The position numbers were made by a program, and so were the translations under genes. From the NCBI RefSeq assembly GCF_007741495.1, contig NZ_CP036262.1, positions 2,170,001-2,234,000 of the forward strand: 64,000 nt of DNA, given 5' to 3'. This stretch comes from Roseimaritima multifibrata (GTDB taxonomy: Bacteria > Planctomycetota > Planctomycetia > Pirellulales > Pirellulaceae). The notes under the pieces were generated by a model that saw nothing but the letters and a program-made list of their open reading frames with translations, had not been told where the DNA came from and did not search any database. Shown here piece by piece: positions 16,207 to 25,490 of the stretch. Each line of letters starts with the position of its first letter. The first letter of the stretch is position 1.

Positions 16207-17553
16207 CTAGCTTTCAAGCATGCCACGATAGTTTCGCATCACCAAGTGACTGTCGATCTTCTGGATCAAGTCAAACGCCACACTAACAGCGATCAGCAGT
16301 CCAGTACCGCCATAAAAACCGGCGATCGAATAAGGCACCCCAAGGGAAGCGTAGACGATCGTGGGGACGATTGCGACAATCGCGAGGAAGGCCGCTCCGA
16401 CGTAAGTGATTCGAACCATCACCCGTTCCAGGTGATCGGTCGTGCGTTTCCCGGGACGATACCCAGGAATGAACGTTCCACTCTCCTTCAACTGGTCAGA
16501 CATTTCCTTCGGATTGAAGGTGATCGCCGTCCAGAAGTAGCAGAAGAAGAAGATCAGCAGAATGTAAAGCATGTTGTAGAAGTAAGACGTTCCGTCGCTC
16601 AGCGTTGTGCTGGCACGAAGCATCATTTCACTGGTTCCACCCTCAAACCTAGCCGCCAAGAAACCCAACATCACACCGGGGATCATCAGAAGGCTACTGG
16701 CGAAAATGATCGGCATCACGCCGGCTTGGTTGATTCGAAGTGGAAGGAACTGTTTGGTTCCGCCGTAGACGCGGCGTCCACGGGTGAACTTCGCACTTTG
16801 AGTTGGGATTCGTCGCTGTCCCAAGGTGATAAAGACCACCCCGAAGACAACACTCACGAACAGGACAACGAGGATGATCAATGTTTCGACACCGATCGTT
16901 CCACTGCCAAGTCCAACCAAGTTGTATTCCATATTTCCGATCAGCTCGTAAAGCGCGATCGGCATCTGAGCAAGAATCCCGGCCATGATCAACAAACTGA
17001 TCCCATTGCCGATCCCGTACTCGTCGATTTGTTCTCCAAGCCACATCAGGAAGACCGTGCCGCAGGTCATCACAAGGACCGCGACGACTTGCCAACCTAT
17101 GCCTAGACTGCCGTTGACCAGGAAGTCCGGATCGATTCGATCCCCTCCGACCAACATCAGGCTGAGGTAGAGGTAGCTTTGCACCAAACAGATGATCACT
17201 GTTAGGTAACGAGTGTATTCGTTCAGCTTTTTCCGTCCCGCTTCGCCTTCTTTCTTCAGTTCTTCGAGAGGTTTCCAGACGCTACCTAGCAGTTGGAAAA
17301 TAATCGAAGCCGAGATATAGGGCATAATGCCCAGGCCGAAGATCGTTGCGTTACGCAAGTCACTGGCGGCGAAGATACTGACTTTTTCAAAGAAGTCCGC
17401 TGCCCCGCCACTAGGTTCCGCGCCATCCGAAGCGGCGATCATTGGGAGAGGGATGTGAAAACCGATCCGATAAATGGCAAGCAAACCAAGCGTCAGCAAG
17501 ATTTTGCGTCGCAATTCAGGGATTGACCACATGATGCGAAGCTTTTCGATCAT
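16207..17553 (-). CDS. secY: Preprotein translocase subunit SecY
   Basis: Central channel of the Sec translocon, 448 residues with ten hydrophobic helices. Start MIEKLRIMWSIPELRRKIL is normal. Recognisable landmarks are the plug region after IPLPM, GLGIMPYISASIIFQLL, GIGNGISLLIMAGI, RRVYGGTKQFLPLRINQAGVMPIIFASSL and EMSDQLKESGTFIPGYRPGKRT. It follows rplO after 134 bp, and that gap contains a strong intrinsic terminator. secY, adk and nrdR may therefore be expressed at least partly separately from the ribosomal genes. Confidence 0.96.
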   Translation of the reverse strand: MIEKLRIMWSIPELRRKILLTLGLLAIYRIGFHIPLPMIAASDGAEPSGGAADFFEKVSIFAASDLRNATIFGLGIMPYISASIIFQLLGSVWKPLEELKKEGEAGRKKLNEYTRYLTVIICLVQSYLYLSLMLVGGDRIDPDFLVNGSLGIGWQVVAVLVMTCGTVFLMWLGEQIDEYGIGNGISLLIMAGILAQMPIALYELIGNMEYNLVGLGSGTIGVETLIILVVLFVSVVFGVVFITLGQRRIPTQSAKFTRGRRVYGGTKQFLPLRINQAGVMPIIFASSLLMIPGVMLGFLAARFEGGTSEMMLRASTTLSDGTSYFYNMLYILLIFFFCYFWTAITFNPKEMSDQLKESGTFIPGYRPGKRTTDHLERVMVRITYVGAAFLAIVAIVPTIVYASLGVPYSIAGFYGGTGLLIAVSVAFDLIQKIDSHLVMRNYRGMLES

Positions 17554-17622
17554 CGCAAGTTGTCCATTCGTCCGACGGGAGGACTGTCGCAGCGATCAAG
17601 CTACGTGTGAATTATGAATTAC

Positions 17623-17649
17623 AAAAAAAGGCGACCGCCATCGGTCGCC
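17623..17649 (-). terminator. Rho-independent terminator between rplO and secY
   Basis: On the minus strand GGCGACCG (17649-17642) pairs perfectly with CGGTCGCC (17637-17630) across a four-base loop, and is followed by seven T (17629-17623). It lies 39 bp after the rplO stop and 69 bp before the secY ATG, in the direction of transcription of both. It should end, or attenuate, the ribosomal transcript before secY. Confidence 0.85.
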
Positions 17650-17687
17650 AACAATTTACTGTTTTTCAGCAAACGAAGCGAGACGAG

Positions 17688-18191
17688 TTAGGCTTGCTTT
17701 TGTTCTTCAGCAAGAGCCGCAACACGTTCTTTCGGAGTTCGCTTCGGGGCGATCCGGTTAACGGTACCGCCGGCAGCCTTGATCTTTTCTTCAGCCTGCT
17801 TGCTGAAGCGATGGGCAGTCACGGTAAGTTTCTTGGTCAGTTCGCCTTCGCCCAGGATTTTGACTTCGTCAAAAGTTCCTTTAGCGATGTGCTTTTCAGC
17901 TAGCAATTCGATGGTGACTTCTGCACCTTCGTCGAACGATTTGTCCAAGTCGCCAACATTGACTGCAAAGACTTCAACGCCCCATTTATTGTTGAATCCA
18001 CGCTTTGGGATTCGACGAATCATGGGCATGGCACCCCCCTGGAAAATTGGATTCCGGGAGTAACCACTGCGGCTCTTGTGACCCTTGTGTCCACGAGCGG
18101 CTGTTTTGCCCGTACCGGACCCAGGTCCACGACCAATTCGTTTGCGCGGTTTGTGCTTCAGAATACCGCGATGGACGTCTTCAAGATTCAT
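17688..18191 (-). CDS. rplO: 50S ribosomal protein L15
   Basis: 167 residues. The N-terminal half has the Gly/Lys-rich RNA-binding region [24 protein letters not shown], then [15 protein letters not shown], as in all bacterial L15. The C-terminus is about 20 residues longer than usual ([16 protein letters not shown]). It follows rpsE by 46 bp with no rpmD (L30) gene between them, although L30 is present at this place in many bacteria. Last ribosomal gene before the terminator. Confidence 0.96.
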   Translation of the reverse strand: MNLEDVHRGILKHKPRKRIGRGPGSGTGKTAARGHKGHKSRSGYSRNPIFQGGAMPMIRRIPKRGFNNKWGVEVFAVNVGDLDKSFDEGAEVTIELLAEKHIAKGTFDEVKILGEGELTKKLTVTAHRFSKQAEEKIKAAGGTVNRIAPKRTPKERVAALAEEQKQA

Positions 18192-18237
18192 TGGATTGTC
18201 TTTGGCTTACAAATCTAAAATGGGAACGGGCAATCGC

Positions 18238-18783
18238 CTAGGCGGATTGTACCGGCGCGGCAGCTTTAACGGGAGCCGACGAGGTTTCGCCTCGAAGCTC
18301 ATCCGGATCCAGTCCACGCAAAGCAGCAACTTCATCGCGGGTTCGCAATTTGCTGAGTGCATCAATGGTCGCTTTGACCAGAGTGACAGGATTGTTGGTG
18401 CCGTAGCTTTTGGTCAAAATGTCGTGGATGCCGCATGCTTCGCAAACCGAACGAACGGCTTGTCCAGCAATGATACCGGTACCAGCACCGGCAGGGATCA
18501 ACAAAACCTTGGCAGCTCCGAAACGTCCCCAAACTTGGTGAGGGATCGAACCCTCAACAACAGGAACGTTGATCAGACTGCGGCTGGCTTGCTTCTGGCC
18601 TTTTTGGACGCTTGGTGGAACTTCGTTGGCTTTACCGTAGCCCCAGCCCACGCGACCTTTGCCATCACCGACGACGACCATTGCTGCGAAACTAAAACGG
18701 CGACCACCTTTAACAACGGCGGCACAGCGTTTGATTTTCACAACGCGGTCAAGCAATTCGCCTGGTTGGTTTGATTGCGACAC
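18238..18783 (-). CDS. rpsE: 30S ribosomal protein S5
   Basis: 181 residues, starting with GTG at 18783 ([20 protein letters not shown]). It has the S5 motif [32 protein letters not shown] and [25 protein letters not shown]5 contributes to translational accuracy and sits near the mRNA entry. The last 14 residues are an Ala/Pro tail beyond the usual end. Spacing to rplR is 33 bp. Confidence 0.96.
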   Translation of the reverse strand: MSQSNQPGELLDRVVKIKRCAAVVKGGRRFSFAAMVVVGDGKGRVGWGYGKANEVPPSVQKGQKQASRSLINVPVVEGSIPHQVWGRFGAAKVLLIPAGAGTGIIAGQAVRSVCEACGIHDILTKSYGTNNPVTLVKATIDALSKLRTRDEVAALRGLDPDELRGETSSAPVKAAAPVQSA

Positions 18784-18816
18784 GATCGACTCAAATGTTT
18801 GTTGGAGATTGGCTTG

Positions 18817-19185
18817 TTAGAACTGCAAACCAGCTTCGCGAGCTGCATCCGCAAAGGCTTTCACACGACCGTGGTAACGGTTGTGTCCGCGGTCAAGCCG
18901 CACTGATTTAATTCCTGCTGCAATCGCTTTTTCAGCGACAGCTTTCCCGACAGCAGCAGCGGCGTCGCAGTTTCCACCGTAAGGACTTGCGTCCCGGCCG
19001 GCTTGATCACGAGTGCTGGCAGCGACCAAGGTCTTGCCTGCGGTATCGTCGATCAATTGACATGCGAAGTGCTTCAAGCTGCGTTCGACCGACATACGCG
19101 GCGAATCGGCAGTGCCACGCAACTTGTTACGAGTGTGGCGACGTCGACGTAGCCGACGTTCGTTTAATTTCTTTTGTTTATCCAT
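18817..19185 (-). CDS. rplR: 50S ribosomal protein L18
   Basis: 122 residues with a very basic start ([24 protein letters not shown]) followed by [20 protein letters not shown] and the conserved end [28 protein letters not shown]18 binds 5S rRNA with L5 and L25. It lies in its standard spc position between rplF and rpsE. Confidence 0.96.
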   Translation of the reverse strand: MDKQKKLNERRLRRRRHTRNKLRGTADSPRMSVERSLKHFACQLIDDTAGKTLVAASTRDQAGRDASPYGGNCDAAAAVGKAVAEKAIAAGIKSVRLDRGHNRYHGRVKAFADAAREAGLQF

Positions 19186-19237
19186 CGTCTTATCTCGCAG
19201 CGAACCGGTTGAATGATCCGTTCTTATTAGGTGCGGG

Positions 19238-19783
19238 TTACTTACCGGCTGCCTTACCTGGTTTCAGTTTGATTTGTTCGCCTTGGTAACGAACGCCTTT
19301 GCCCTTGTAGGGTTCAGGTTTTCGCAGCGAGCGAACTTCTGCGGCAAACTGGCCAACCTGTTGTTTGTCACAGCCGCGAACCACCACGTGGGTTTGATCG
19401 GGGCAGGTCACGTCAAGGTGGCCAGGAATCTTCTTGTGCAGTTCGTTAGCATACCCAACTCGCAGCTGAAGGGTATCCCCCGAGATTGCTGCCAGGTAAC
19501 CGACGCCTACGATTTCCAATTTCTTTTCGTAGCCCTCGGTGACACCGATGAGCATGTTTTGGACCAGAGTTCTAGTCAGTCCGTGGAAGGCACCCGCTTC
19601 GCGGGTTTCCGATTCACGGACGACGTTGACCTGGTTGGTTTCGCTGTCAACGTTGACCGAAACTTCGGGTCGGTGTACGTATTCCAGCTTACCCTTCGGT
19701 CCTTCAACATTAATCGTGCGCCCTTCGACGGAGATACTTGCTCCGTTGGGAATAGCGACAGGTTTTTTACCTAAACGACTCAT
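19238..19783 (-). CDS. rplF: 50S ribosomal protein L6
   Basis: 181 residues, start MSRLGKKPVAIPNGASISVEG. It has the twin L6 folds, with NMLIGVTEGYEKKLEIVGVGY in the middle and the signature RKPEPYKGKGVRYQGEQIKLKPGKAAGK at the end. It binds 23S rRNA near the sarcin-ricin loop. Gap to rpsH is 64 bp. Confidence 0.96.
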   Translation of the reverse strand: MSRLGKKPVAIPNGASISVEGRTINVEGPKGKLEYVHRPEVSVNVDSETNQVNVVRESETREAGAFHGLTRTLVQNMLIGVTEGYEKKLEIVGVGYLAAISGDTLQLRVGYANELHKKIPGHLDVTCPDQTHVVVRGCDKQQVGQFAAEVRSLRKPEPYKGKGVRYQGEQIKLKPGKAAGK

Positions 19784-19847
19784 AACAACTGCAAAGGTTT
19801 ATAAGGATGAAGGAGGTCAGTTGAACGATGAACCCATTGGGATTTGC

Positions 19848-20243
19848 TTAAGCCACTTCGGCCAAGACTTCACCACCAACGTTATCGCGTCGAGCTTCGC
19901 GATCGCTCATGACACCACGACTGGTGCTAATGATGCGGATCCCTAGGCCACCCAGGACGGGCTTAAGCTCACGACTGCCGGAATACAACCGACGGCCTGG
20001 TTTACTAACGCGTTTGATCGTTTGGATCACGCGTTCACCATTGGGCCCATATTTTAATTCTATTCGCAGGATATTAGCCGGCGACTCTTCGACATCCTTC
20101 CAGTCCCAGATGAAACCTTCGCGTTTAAGCACGTCGGCGACACCTCGTTTTACACGACTGGTCGGAATATCCACAAAGCGTCGTTCTACGCGAACGGCGT
20201 TGCGGATTCGGGTTAACATGTCTGCAATCGGGTCGGTCATCAT
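19848..20243 (-). CDS. rpsH: 30S ribosomal protein S8
   Basis: 131 residues, start [18 protein letters not shown] (a second ATG directly follows the first). The C-terminal motif [31 protein letters not shown] is diagnostic. In E. coli S8 represses the spc operon by binding its mRNA near L5; whether that operates here is not visible. It lies 13 bp after rpsN. Confidence 0.96.
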   Translation of the reverse strand: MMTDPIADMLTRIRNAVRVERRFVDIPTSRVKRGVADVLKREGFIWDWKDVEESPANILRIELKYGPNGERVIQTIKRVSKPGRRLYSGSRELKPVLGGLGIRIISTSRGVMSDREARRDNVGGEVLAEVA

Positions 20244-20256
20244 GGTATAAGTTCCC

Positions 20257-20442
20257 CTACCAGCTGCTCTTACGGACGCCTGGAATTAAACCCCGGTCGG
20301 CCAACTGGCGAAAGCAAATCCGGCAGAGGCCGAACTTGCGATACACTGATCGCGGACGTCCACAAAGGTTACAACGGTTTTCACGACGAGAGGAAAACTT
20401 CGGTTCTCGTTTCGCCTTGGCGACTTTTGATTTGCTGGCCAC
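20257..20442 (-). CDS. rpsN: 30S ribosomal protein S14, zinc-binding short form
   Basis: 61 residues, the short type Z form. It has the two Cys pairs CNLC (24,27) and CRIC (40,43) that hold one zinc. The start is GTG at 20442 ([16 protein letters not shown]). The end [11 protein letters not shown] is conserved. Gap to rplE 44 bp. Confidence 0.95.
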   Translation of the reverse strand: MASKSKVAKAKREPKFSSRRENRCNLCGRPRSVYRKFGLCRICFRQLADRGLIPGVRKSSW

Positions 20443-20486
20443 TGGGCGGCTACCTATCGGTTTCGTATCAAATGATTGGCGGTAAA

Positions 20487-21059
20487 CTACGCTGCGGAGC
20501 CTTTAGGCTTCGCTTCGCGGAACGGCATCCCGAGGGCACGCAACAATTCGCGGCCGTGCTCATTGGTCGTCGCTGAGGTGACGACCGTGATGTTCATTCC
20601 TTGAGGCCGGGTGAATTTATCCGGATTCAATTCTGGAAAGACCAACTGCTCAAGCAAGCCCATGCTGTAATTGCCACGGCCGTCAAAAGCGTTTGGATTC
20701 ACTCCGCGAAAGTCACGAACTCGTGGCAGTACGACAGAGATCAAACGGTCCATGAATTCGTACATCCGTGAACGACGAAGAGTTGTCATACAACCGATCG
20801 GCATACCTTCACGAAGGCGGAAATTCGAAATCGACTTACGGGACAAAGTAAAGACTGGTTTCTGACCAGCGATCTCTGTCATCGCTTCGTAAGCGAGGTC
20901 CAAGTGCTTCTTATCTCCCACAGCGGAACCGACACCCATATTAATGGTGACTTTTTCCAAGCGGGGAATCTGATGCGAATTCTGGAACGCAAATTGTTCT
21001 TGAAGAGCGGCGCGAACCTGCTCTTGGTATTTTTGCTGTAACCGTGGTATGGATGCCAT
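20487..21059 (-). CDS. rplE: 50S ribosomal protein L5
   Basis: 190 residues, binds 5S rRNA and the P-site tRNA. Motifs: [71 protein letters not shown] and the end [13 protein letters not shown], followed by a short extra AKPKGSAA. Standard place between rplX and rpsN. Confidence 0.96.
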   Translation of the reverse strand: MASIPRLQQKYQEQVRAALQEQFAFQNSHQIPRLEKVTINMGVGSAVGDKKHLDLAYEAMTEIAGQKPVFTLSRKSISNFRLREGMPIGCMTTLRRSRMYEFMDRLISVVLPRVRDFRGVNPNAFDGRGNYSMGLLEQLVFPELNPDKFTRPQGMNITVVTSATTNEHGRELLRALGMPFREAKPKGSAA

Positions 21060-21139
21060 GGTTGGGGGTTCTCGTTAATGTGCTCGGCGATAGTGGTCGA
21101 GCGGGGTGGAAAACGTGTCTGCCGAAGCAGCCAGCAGGT

Positions 21140-21490
21140 TTAAGCCTGTTGGGCGTATTTTGGATTGGGAGGGCTGATTTCGCCAAGTCCGGTGTTGGAC
21201 TTCTTAGCGTAACGTTCTTTGCTGCCGTTGCTAAGGTACCGGATGCCGATGCGAGTCGCTTCGCCGTTGGTTGGGTCAACCAACATCACGTTCGATGCGC
21301 TGATCGGCATTTCTTTGCTCAGCCGCCCACCCTGTGGGTTCTTCTGGCTGCGGCGAACATGTTTGTATACCCGAGCCACACCCTCGACGATCACCTTGTT
21401 TTTTTGGCGGTCAACCTTCAGGATCTTGCCTTTCAGGCCACGGCTGGCTCCGGCAATCACGACGACTTGGTCATCAACGCGAAACAACAT
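21140..21490 (-). CDS. rplX: 50S ribosomal protein L24
   Basis: 116 residues with the KOW motif at the start (MLFRVDDQVVVIAGASRGLKGKILKVD) and VIVEGVARVYKHVRRSQKNPQGG. L24 is an assembly initiator that binds the 5' part of 23S rRNA. Gap to rplN 62 bp. Confidence 0.95.
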   Translation of the reverse strand: MLFRVDDQVVVIAGASRGLKGKILKVDRQKNKVIVEGVARVYKHVRRSQKNPQGGRLSKEMPISASNVMLVDPTNGEATRIGIRYLSNGSKERYAKKSNTGLGEISPPNPKYAQQA

Positions 21491-21552
21491 TGCAATACTT
21501 GAGGTGAGTAGGGTAATTCTGTGTGGAATACGAACAATCAGGTAGAAGCGTT

Positions 21553-21921
21553 TTAAACGACTTCGTTGGCCAGACTGACGATCTTCATGTAGTTTTGCTC
21601 ACGCAGTTCACGAGCGACCGCACCAAAGATACGAGTCCCGCGAGGCGACTTATCTTTGTCGATCAGAACGACGGCGTTGCTGTCAAACCGAATGTAACTG
21701 CCATCGGCTCGGCGGGTTGGCGTTTTGGTGCGAACGATTACCGCTCGAACGATTGCCTTCTTTTTAACGTCGCTGCCCGGGATCGTGCTCTTGACACTAC
21801 AAACGATGATATCACCGATCGTAGCGAAGCGACGCCGCGTACCGCCCAACACTTTGATGCACATTACTTCACGAGCACCCGTGTTGTCGGCGACATTCAG
21901 TCGTGTTTCTTGCTGAATCAT
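21553..21921 (-). CDS. rplN: 50S ribosomal protein L14
   Basis: 122 residues, start [30 protein letters not shown], an almost invariant L14 beginning. [34 protein letters not shown] closes it. L14 forms an intersubunit bridge. Gap to rpsQ 56 bp. Confidence 0.97.
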   Translation of the reverse strand: MIQQETRLNVADNTGAREVMCIKVLGGTRRRFATIGDIIVCSVKSTIPGSDVKKKAIVRAVIVRTKTPTRRADGSYIRFDSNAVVLIDKDKSPRGTRIFGAVARELREQNYMKIVSLANEVV

Positions 21922-21977
21922 GGATCTACGCTGCGCGAGGCAACTTCAATTAGTTAAAAATGGTTTAGTATCGTATT

Positions 21978-22334
21978 TTAGGAGTCGCTGGATTCGCCAG
22001 CGGCTTCATCGTCACCGATGTGAGCGGTTTCAATCGCTTCGGCTTCGGCAGCGTTCTTACGAGCGGCACGCAAAGCGGCAACATCGACTGCGGTGCTCTT
22101 TTCGATCACGCGAGTCAATTCCCAACGCTTCAGTTTGCTCATCGGTCGTGATTCGATCAGTTCCACCAAATCACCAACCCCGGATGAATTTTCTTCATCG
22201 TGAGCGTAACAAACCGAACGTTTTTTGACGAACTTCTTGTATTTGGGATGCTTGACCAGGCGGTCGATTTCGACACGCCGCGTCTTGCTCATCTTGTCGC
22301 TGGTGACGACGCCGGTAACAACGCGCTTAGGCAT
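21978..22334 (-). CDS. rpsQ: 30S ribosomal protein S17 with acidic tail
   Basis: I take ATG 22334 (MPKRVVTGVVTSDKMSKTRRVEIDRLV); the frame's earlier ATG runs into rpmC spacing and lacks family similarity. The core is normal (KRSVCYAHDEENSSGVGDLVELIESRPMSKLKRWEL). The protein is 118 residues against about 85 usually, owing to an Ala/Glu/Asp-rich C-terminal tail (AAEAEAIETAHIGDDEAAGE). Gap to rpmC is 48 bp. Confidence 0.94.
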   Translation of the reverse strand: MPKRVVTGVVTSDKMSKTRRVEIDRLVKHPKYKKFVKKRSVCYAHDEENSSGVGDLVELIESRPMSKLKRWELTRVIEKSTAVDVAALRAARKNAAEAEAIETAHIGDDEAAGESSDS

Positions 22335-22382
22335 AATGGACTGACTGAATCTATAAAGTGAATCGGAAAACGACCTGGGCAA

Positions 22383-22577
22383 CTAAGCCTTGGTACGTTC
22401 GGTTTGGATTGTCTTGATACGAGCGATTAAGCGTCGATTCTTCCGCAGTTCGCTGGGAACATCCAGTCGTTCGGACTGGGATTGGAACCGCAGTCGAAAC
22501 AGCTTTTCGGCTGTTTCTTTGCTGGTCAGTTCCAGCTGTTCGTCGCTCATTTCGCGAAGTTCAGCGGCTTTGGTCAT
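22383..22577 (-). CDS. rpmC: 50S ribosomal protein L29
   Basis: 64 residues, two helices: MTKAAELREMSDEQLELTSKETAEKLFRLRFQ and RKNRRLIARIKTIQTER. L29 lies at the polypeptide exit tunnel and contacts signal recognition particle and trigger factor. It is separated from rplP by 118 bp, one of the larger gaps of the operon. Confidence 0.95.
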   Translation of the reverse strand: MTKAAELREMSDEQLELTSKETAEKLFRLRFQSQSERLDVPSELRKNRRLIARIKTIQTERTKA

Positions 22578-22695
22578 CGGAATGTCTCAATGTTCACAAA
22601 TGAATTGGGTTCAAGGCGTTGCCGCCTTGACTTTGCTTGCCTCCAGTTTCTCGCTCCCGAGGGAGACGAGGTCTGGTAATCATCATCGACGTCCG

Positions 22696-23112
22696 CTACG
22701 CGGGTCGTCGACTAACGAATCGCACTTTAACCGGCATTTTGCTGGCGAGTCGTGCAAAACATACTTTTGCTTGTTGTTCGGTCACACCGCTTAATTCATA
22801 CAGGATCGTCCCCGGTTTTACCGAAGCAGCCCAAAAGTCGGGCTCACCCTTACCCTTACCCATCCGGGTTTCTAGCGGAGTGCTAGAGACGGATTTGTCT
22901 GGGAAGATGCGAATGTACAATTTGCCTTCACCGCGAACGTATTGCTGAGCAGCGATACGGCCTGCTTCGATCGTCGTGGCTTTGATCCAACCCGGTTCCA
23001 GAGACTGGATACCGAAGTCGCCAAAGACCACGCGATTTCCGCGAGTCGCGCTACCTTTTATACGTCCTCTTTGGCTTTTGCGATGCTTGACCCGTCGCGG
23101 CATCAGAGCCAT
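22696..23112 (-). CDS. rplP: 50S ribosomal protein L16
   Basis: 138 residues, start MALMPRRVKHRKSQRGRIKG, with SLEPGWIKATTIEAGRIAAQQYVRGEGKLYIRIFPDKSVS and ETRMGKGKGEPDFWAASVKPGTILYELSGV. L16 organises the tRNA A-site on 23S rRNA. The start lies 62 bp inside the 3' end of rpsC in another frame; even the next ATG (23103) would overlap by 53 bp. Confidence 0.95.
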   Translation of the reverse strand: MALMPRRVKHRKSQRGRIKGSATRGNRVVFGDFGIQSLEPGWIKATTIEAGRIAAQQYVRGEGKLYIRIFPDKSVSSTPLETRMGKGKGEPDFWAASVKPGTILYELSGVTEQQAKVCFARLASKMPVKVRFVSRRPA

Positions 23113-23761
23113 CGGCTTCGTCTCCGTAAGTACCTTGGTTGACCCACACTTGAATACCGATGTGCCCCTGTGGCGTCATCGCTTCGGTGAATCCGTAATC
23201 GATTTTTGCGTTCAATGTGCTCAGCGGGATCGAGCCGCTGCTCTGCTTCTCGCGGCGGGCCATTTCTGCCCCACCTAACCGGCCTGCCAACTGGATCTTG
23301 ATCCCTTTGGCTCCGGCATCCATGGTCTGTTCCATCGATCGTTTCATCGTGCGACGAAAACTGGAACGTTTTGCCAATTGCTGAGCGATATCCTCGGCCA
23401 CCAACTGGGCTTGCAGTTCGGGACGTCCCACTTCTTCAACCTTAAGGTTGACGCGACGACCGATCAGGTTCTGGACCTCACCTTGCAGGACTTCGACTTC
23501 TTGGCCTTTCTTGCCAATGATCAAACCTGGGCGAGCGACGTACAGGATGACGCGAACTTCATCTCGCGTTCGTTCGATCTCAATGCGATCGATTCCTGCA
23601 TTTTTGTATTGTGTTTTCTTGGGGTGCTTCTTGATGAAGTTACGGATTGTATGGTCTTCCAGCAACAACTCCGCGAAGTCCTTCTTAGACGCATACCAGC
23701 GGCTGGACCAGCCACGAGTGACGCCCGTACGGAATGCAATTGGATTGACTTTTTGTCCCAT
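23051..23761 (-). CDS. rpsC: 30S ribosomal protein S3
   Basis: 236 residues, start MGQKVNPIAFRTGVTRGWSSRWYASKKDFAELL. It has the KH domain (VARPGLIIGKKGQEVEVLQGEVQNLIG) and the C-terminal GAKGIKIQLAGRLGGAEMARREKQSSGSIPLSTL. S3 has mRNA helicase activity at the entry channel. About 22 extra C-terminal residues (DEADGSDAATGQASQKPKRTYKR) are encoded in the part that overlaps rplP. Confidence 0.96.
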   Translation of the reverse strand: MGQKVNPIAFRTGVTRGWSSRWYASKKDFAELLLEDHTIRNFIKKHPKKTQYKNAGIDRIEIERTRDEVRVILYVARPGLIIGKKGQEVEVLQGEVQNLIGRRVNLKVEEVGRPELQAQLVAEDIAQQLAKRSSFRRTMKRSMEQTMDAGAKGIKIQLAGRLGGAEMARREKQSSGSIPLSTLNAKIDYGFTEAMTPQGHIGIQVWVNQGTYGDEADGSDAATGQASQKPKRTYKR

Positions 23762-23803
23762 AACCTTACTCGTTCGTTCTTGCCGTTAAGAAAAGGCGGT
23801 AGT

Positions 23804-24166
23804 TTAGCTGAGTTCGCTGATCGGCGTCAGGCCGACAGTGATGTGACTGGTTCGTTTTTTGATCATAAAGGCCATTCCGCGAGCTCGAGGTCGAATTCGC
23901 TTGAACATCGGGCCTCCGTCGACGCGGACGTCCGTCAGTACCAGTTCTTCGATTCGAAAGCTCTGGCCGCCGTTCTGATCCGCATCGGCCGCGTTGCCAA
24001 CAGCACTTTGAATCACCTTCTCCAAGAAGCGAGCTCCGCGTTGCGGTTGGTACCGCAGCAGGTCAAGGGCTTCGTCGGCATATTTGCCCCGTACCATGTT
24101 GGCAACTAAGCGTACCTTTTGGGCACTCATACGGGCGTTTTTGTGTCGAGCTGTAAAAGTGGTCAT
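23804..24166 (-). CDS. rplV: 50S ribosomal protein L22
   Basis: 120 residues. MTTFTARHKNARMSAQKVRLVANMVRGK begins the globular part. The long beta-hairpin that lines the exit tunnel is seen as RIRPRARGMAFMIKKRTSHITVGL. Gap to rpsS 50 bp, to rpsC 42 bp. Confidence 0.96.
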   Translation of the reverse strand: MTTFTARHKNARMSAQKVRLVANMVRGKYADEALDLLRYQPQRGARFLEKVIQSAVGNAADADQNGGQSFRIEELVLTDVRVDGGPMFKRIRPRARGMAFMIKKRTSHITVGLTPISELS

Positions 24167-24216
24167 AGCTATCTGCCGCTTACGCGGATGTGTGATTCTT
24201 GGACGGGAAGGTGTCT

Positions 24217-24489
24217 CTAGCGTTTGTTGCCCTTGCCACCGTGACCTCGAAAGGTGCGGGTGGGAGCAAATTCGCCCAGTTTGTGGCCGACCATGTCTTC
24301 ACTGATCAGCACTTTGACGTGTTTCCTGCCATCGTGAACCATGAAAGTCACGTTGACAAACTCAGGGACGATCGTACAGGATCGAGCCCAAGTCTTAATC
24401 GGTTCAGATTTGCCGGTTTCGGCCTGCTTCTGGACCTTGAAATACAGCTTGGGGTCGACGTGGGGCCCTTTTTTCGCGCTGCGACTCAT
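24217..24489 (-). CDS. rpsS: 30S ribosomal protein S19
   Basis: 90 residues, start [22 protein letters not shown], motif [53 protein letters not shown] split over its conserved core. S19 forms a complex with S13 in the subunit head. Standard order after rplB. Confidence 0.96.
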   Translation of the reverse strand: MSRSAKKGPHVDPKLYFKVQKQAETGKSEPIKTWARSCTIVPEFVNVTFMVHDGRKHVKVLISEDMVGHKLGEFAPTRTFRGHGGKGNKR

Positions 24490-24560
24490 GGCAATTGTGG
24501 GTGCGGGTGTAGTTATCTAGTAAATTTCGACTTGGCATCCGGCGGACGTCGGAATGCGGC

Positions 24561-25421
24561 TTACTTGTGCAGCTTCAACTGACCGTTACGACGGCTCTTG
24601 CGGCGTCGAACGATCGAGCTGTTGCTTGGTTTACGCTTCTGGCGAGTTCCGCCACCCTTGGCACTCTTGCCTTGAGGACTGACTGGGTGACGACCACCCT
24701 TGGTCCGACCTTCACCACCACCGTGCGGGTGATCGACCGGGTTCATGGCGGTACCACGAACATGCGGACGACGTCCCAACCAGCGTGAACGACCGGCTTT
24801 TCCAAGCCGAACCTTGCTGTGGTCCGTGTTGCCAACTCGTCCAACGGTCGCTCGGCATACCGATGGTACGCGACGAACTTCACCACTTGGAAGTGACAGC
24901 TGAGCCCAGTCCCCTTCGCGAGCCATAAGCAACGCTTCGGTTCCTGCTGAGCGGCACATCGAAGCACCGCCACCAGGGCGAATTTCGATGCAGCTGACAG
25001 TTGTTCCCACGGGAATGTTTTTCAGTGGCAAGCAATTGCCGGTTGTTGCAGGGGCTTCCGGGCCGTTCATGACCTGGTCGCCAGCTTTCAGGTGCACAGG
25101 AGCGACGACATATCGCTTGTCACCATCGGCGTAATGCAACAGTGCAATGCGAGCCGATCGGTTCGGGTCGTACTGGATCGAATCAACCTTTGCAGGGATT
25201 CCATCTTTGGTGCGACGGAAATCGATGATTCGATATTGCCGTTTGTGACCACCACCGCGATGGCGGGCGGTGATCTTACCTTGGTTGTTGCGTCCACCAT
25301 TTTTCTTCTTCGGAACCAAAAGGTTCCGTTCCGGTTTCGCACCTGGCGTCAGTTCAGCGAAATCGCTGACCGAAGCGTTGCGTCGCCCGTTGGTGGTCGG
25401 TTTGTATATTCGGATGCCCAT
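24561..25421 (-). CDS. rplB: 50S ribosomal protein L2
   Basis: 286 residues, start [26 protein letters not shown]2 is among the largest rRNA-binding proteins and supports peptidyl transfer. The conserved residues near the catalytic centre are in [29 protein letters not shown], split from the RNA-binding SH3-like part. The basic end [25 protein letters not shown] is slightly extended. Confidence 0.97.
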   Translation of the reverse strand: MGIRIYKPTTNGRRNASVSDFAELTPGAKPERNLLVPKKKNGGRNNQGKITARHRGGGHKRQYRIIDFRRTKDGIPAKVDSIQYDPNRSARIALLHYADGDKRYVVAPVHLKAGDQVMNGPEAPATTGNCLPLKNIPVGTTVSCIEIRPGGGASMCRSAGTEALLMAREGDWAQLSLPSGEVRRVPSVCRATVGRVGNTDHSKVRLGKAGRSRWLGRRPHVRGTAMNPVDHPHGGGEGRTKGGRHPVSPQGKSAKGGGTRQKRKPSNSSIVRRRKSRRNGQLKLHK

Positions 25422-25490
25422 GGCTTTACCTGTTAGTCAGTCGGAGCGGTTTCAACATTGGCCGAGCAGAGTCCTAAAACCCTGTCAGAC

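Noticed and set aside
16246-17106. 286-residue plus-strand frame opposite secY
   Set aside because: Entirely antisense to a clear SecY, with a composition of mirrored codons and no homology.
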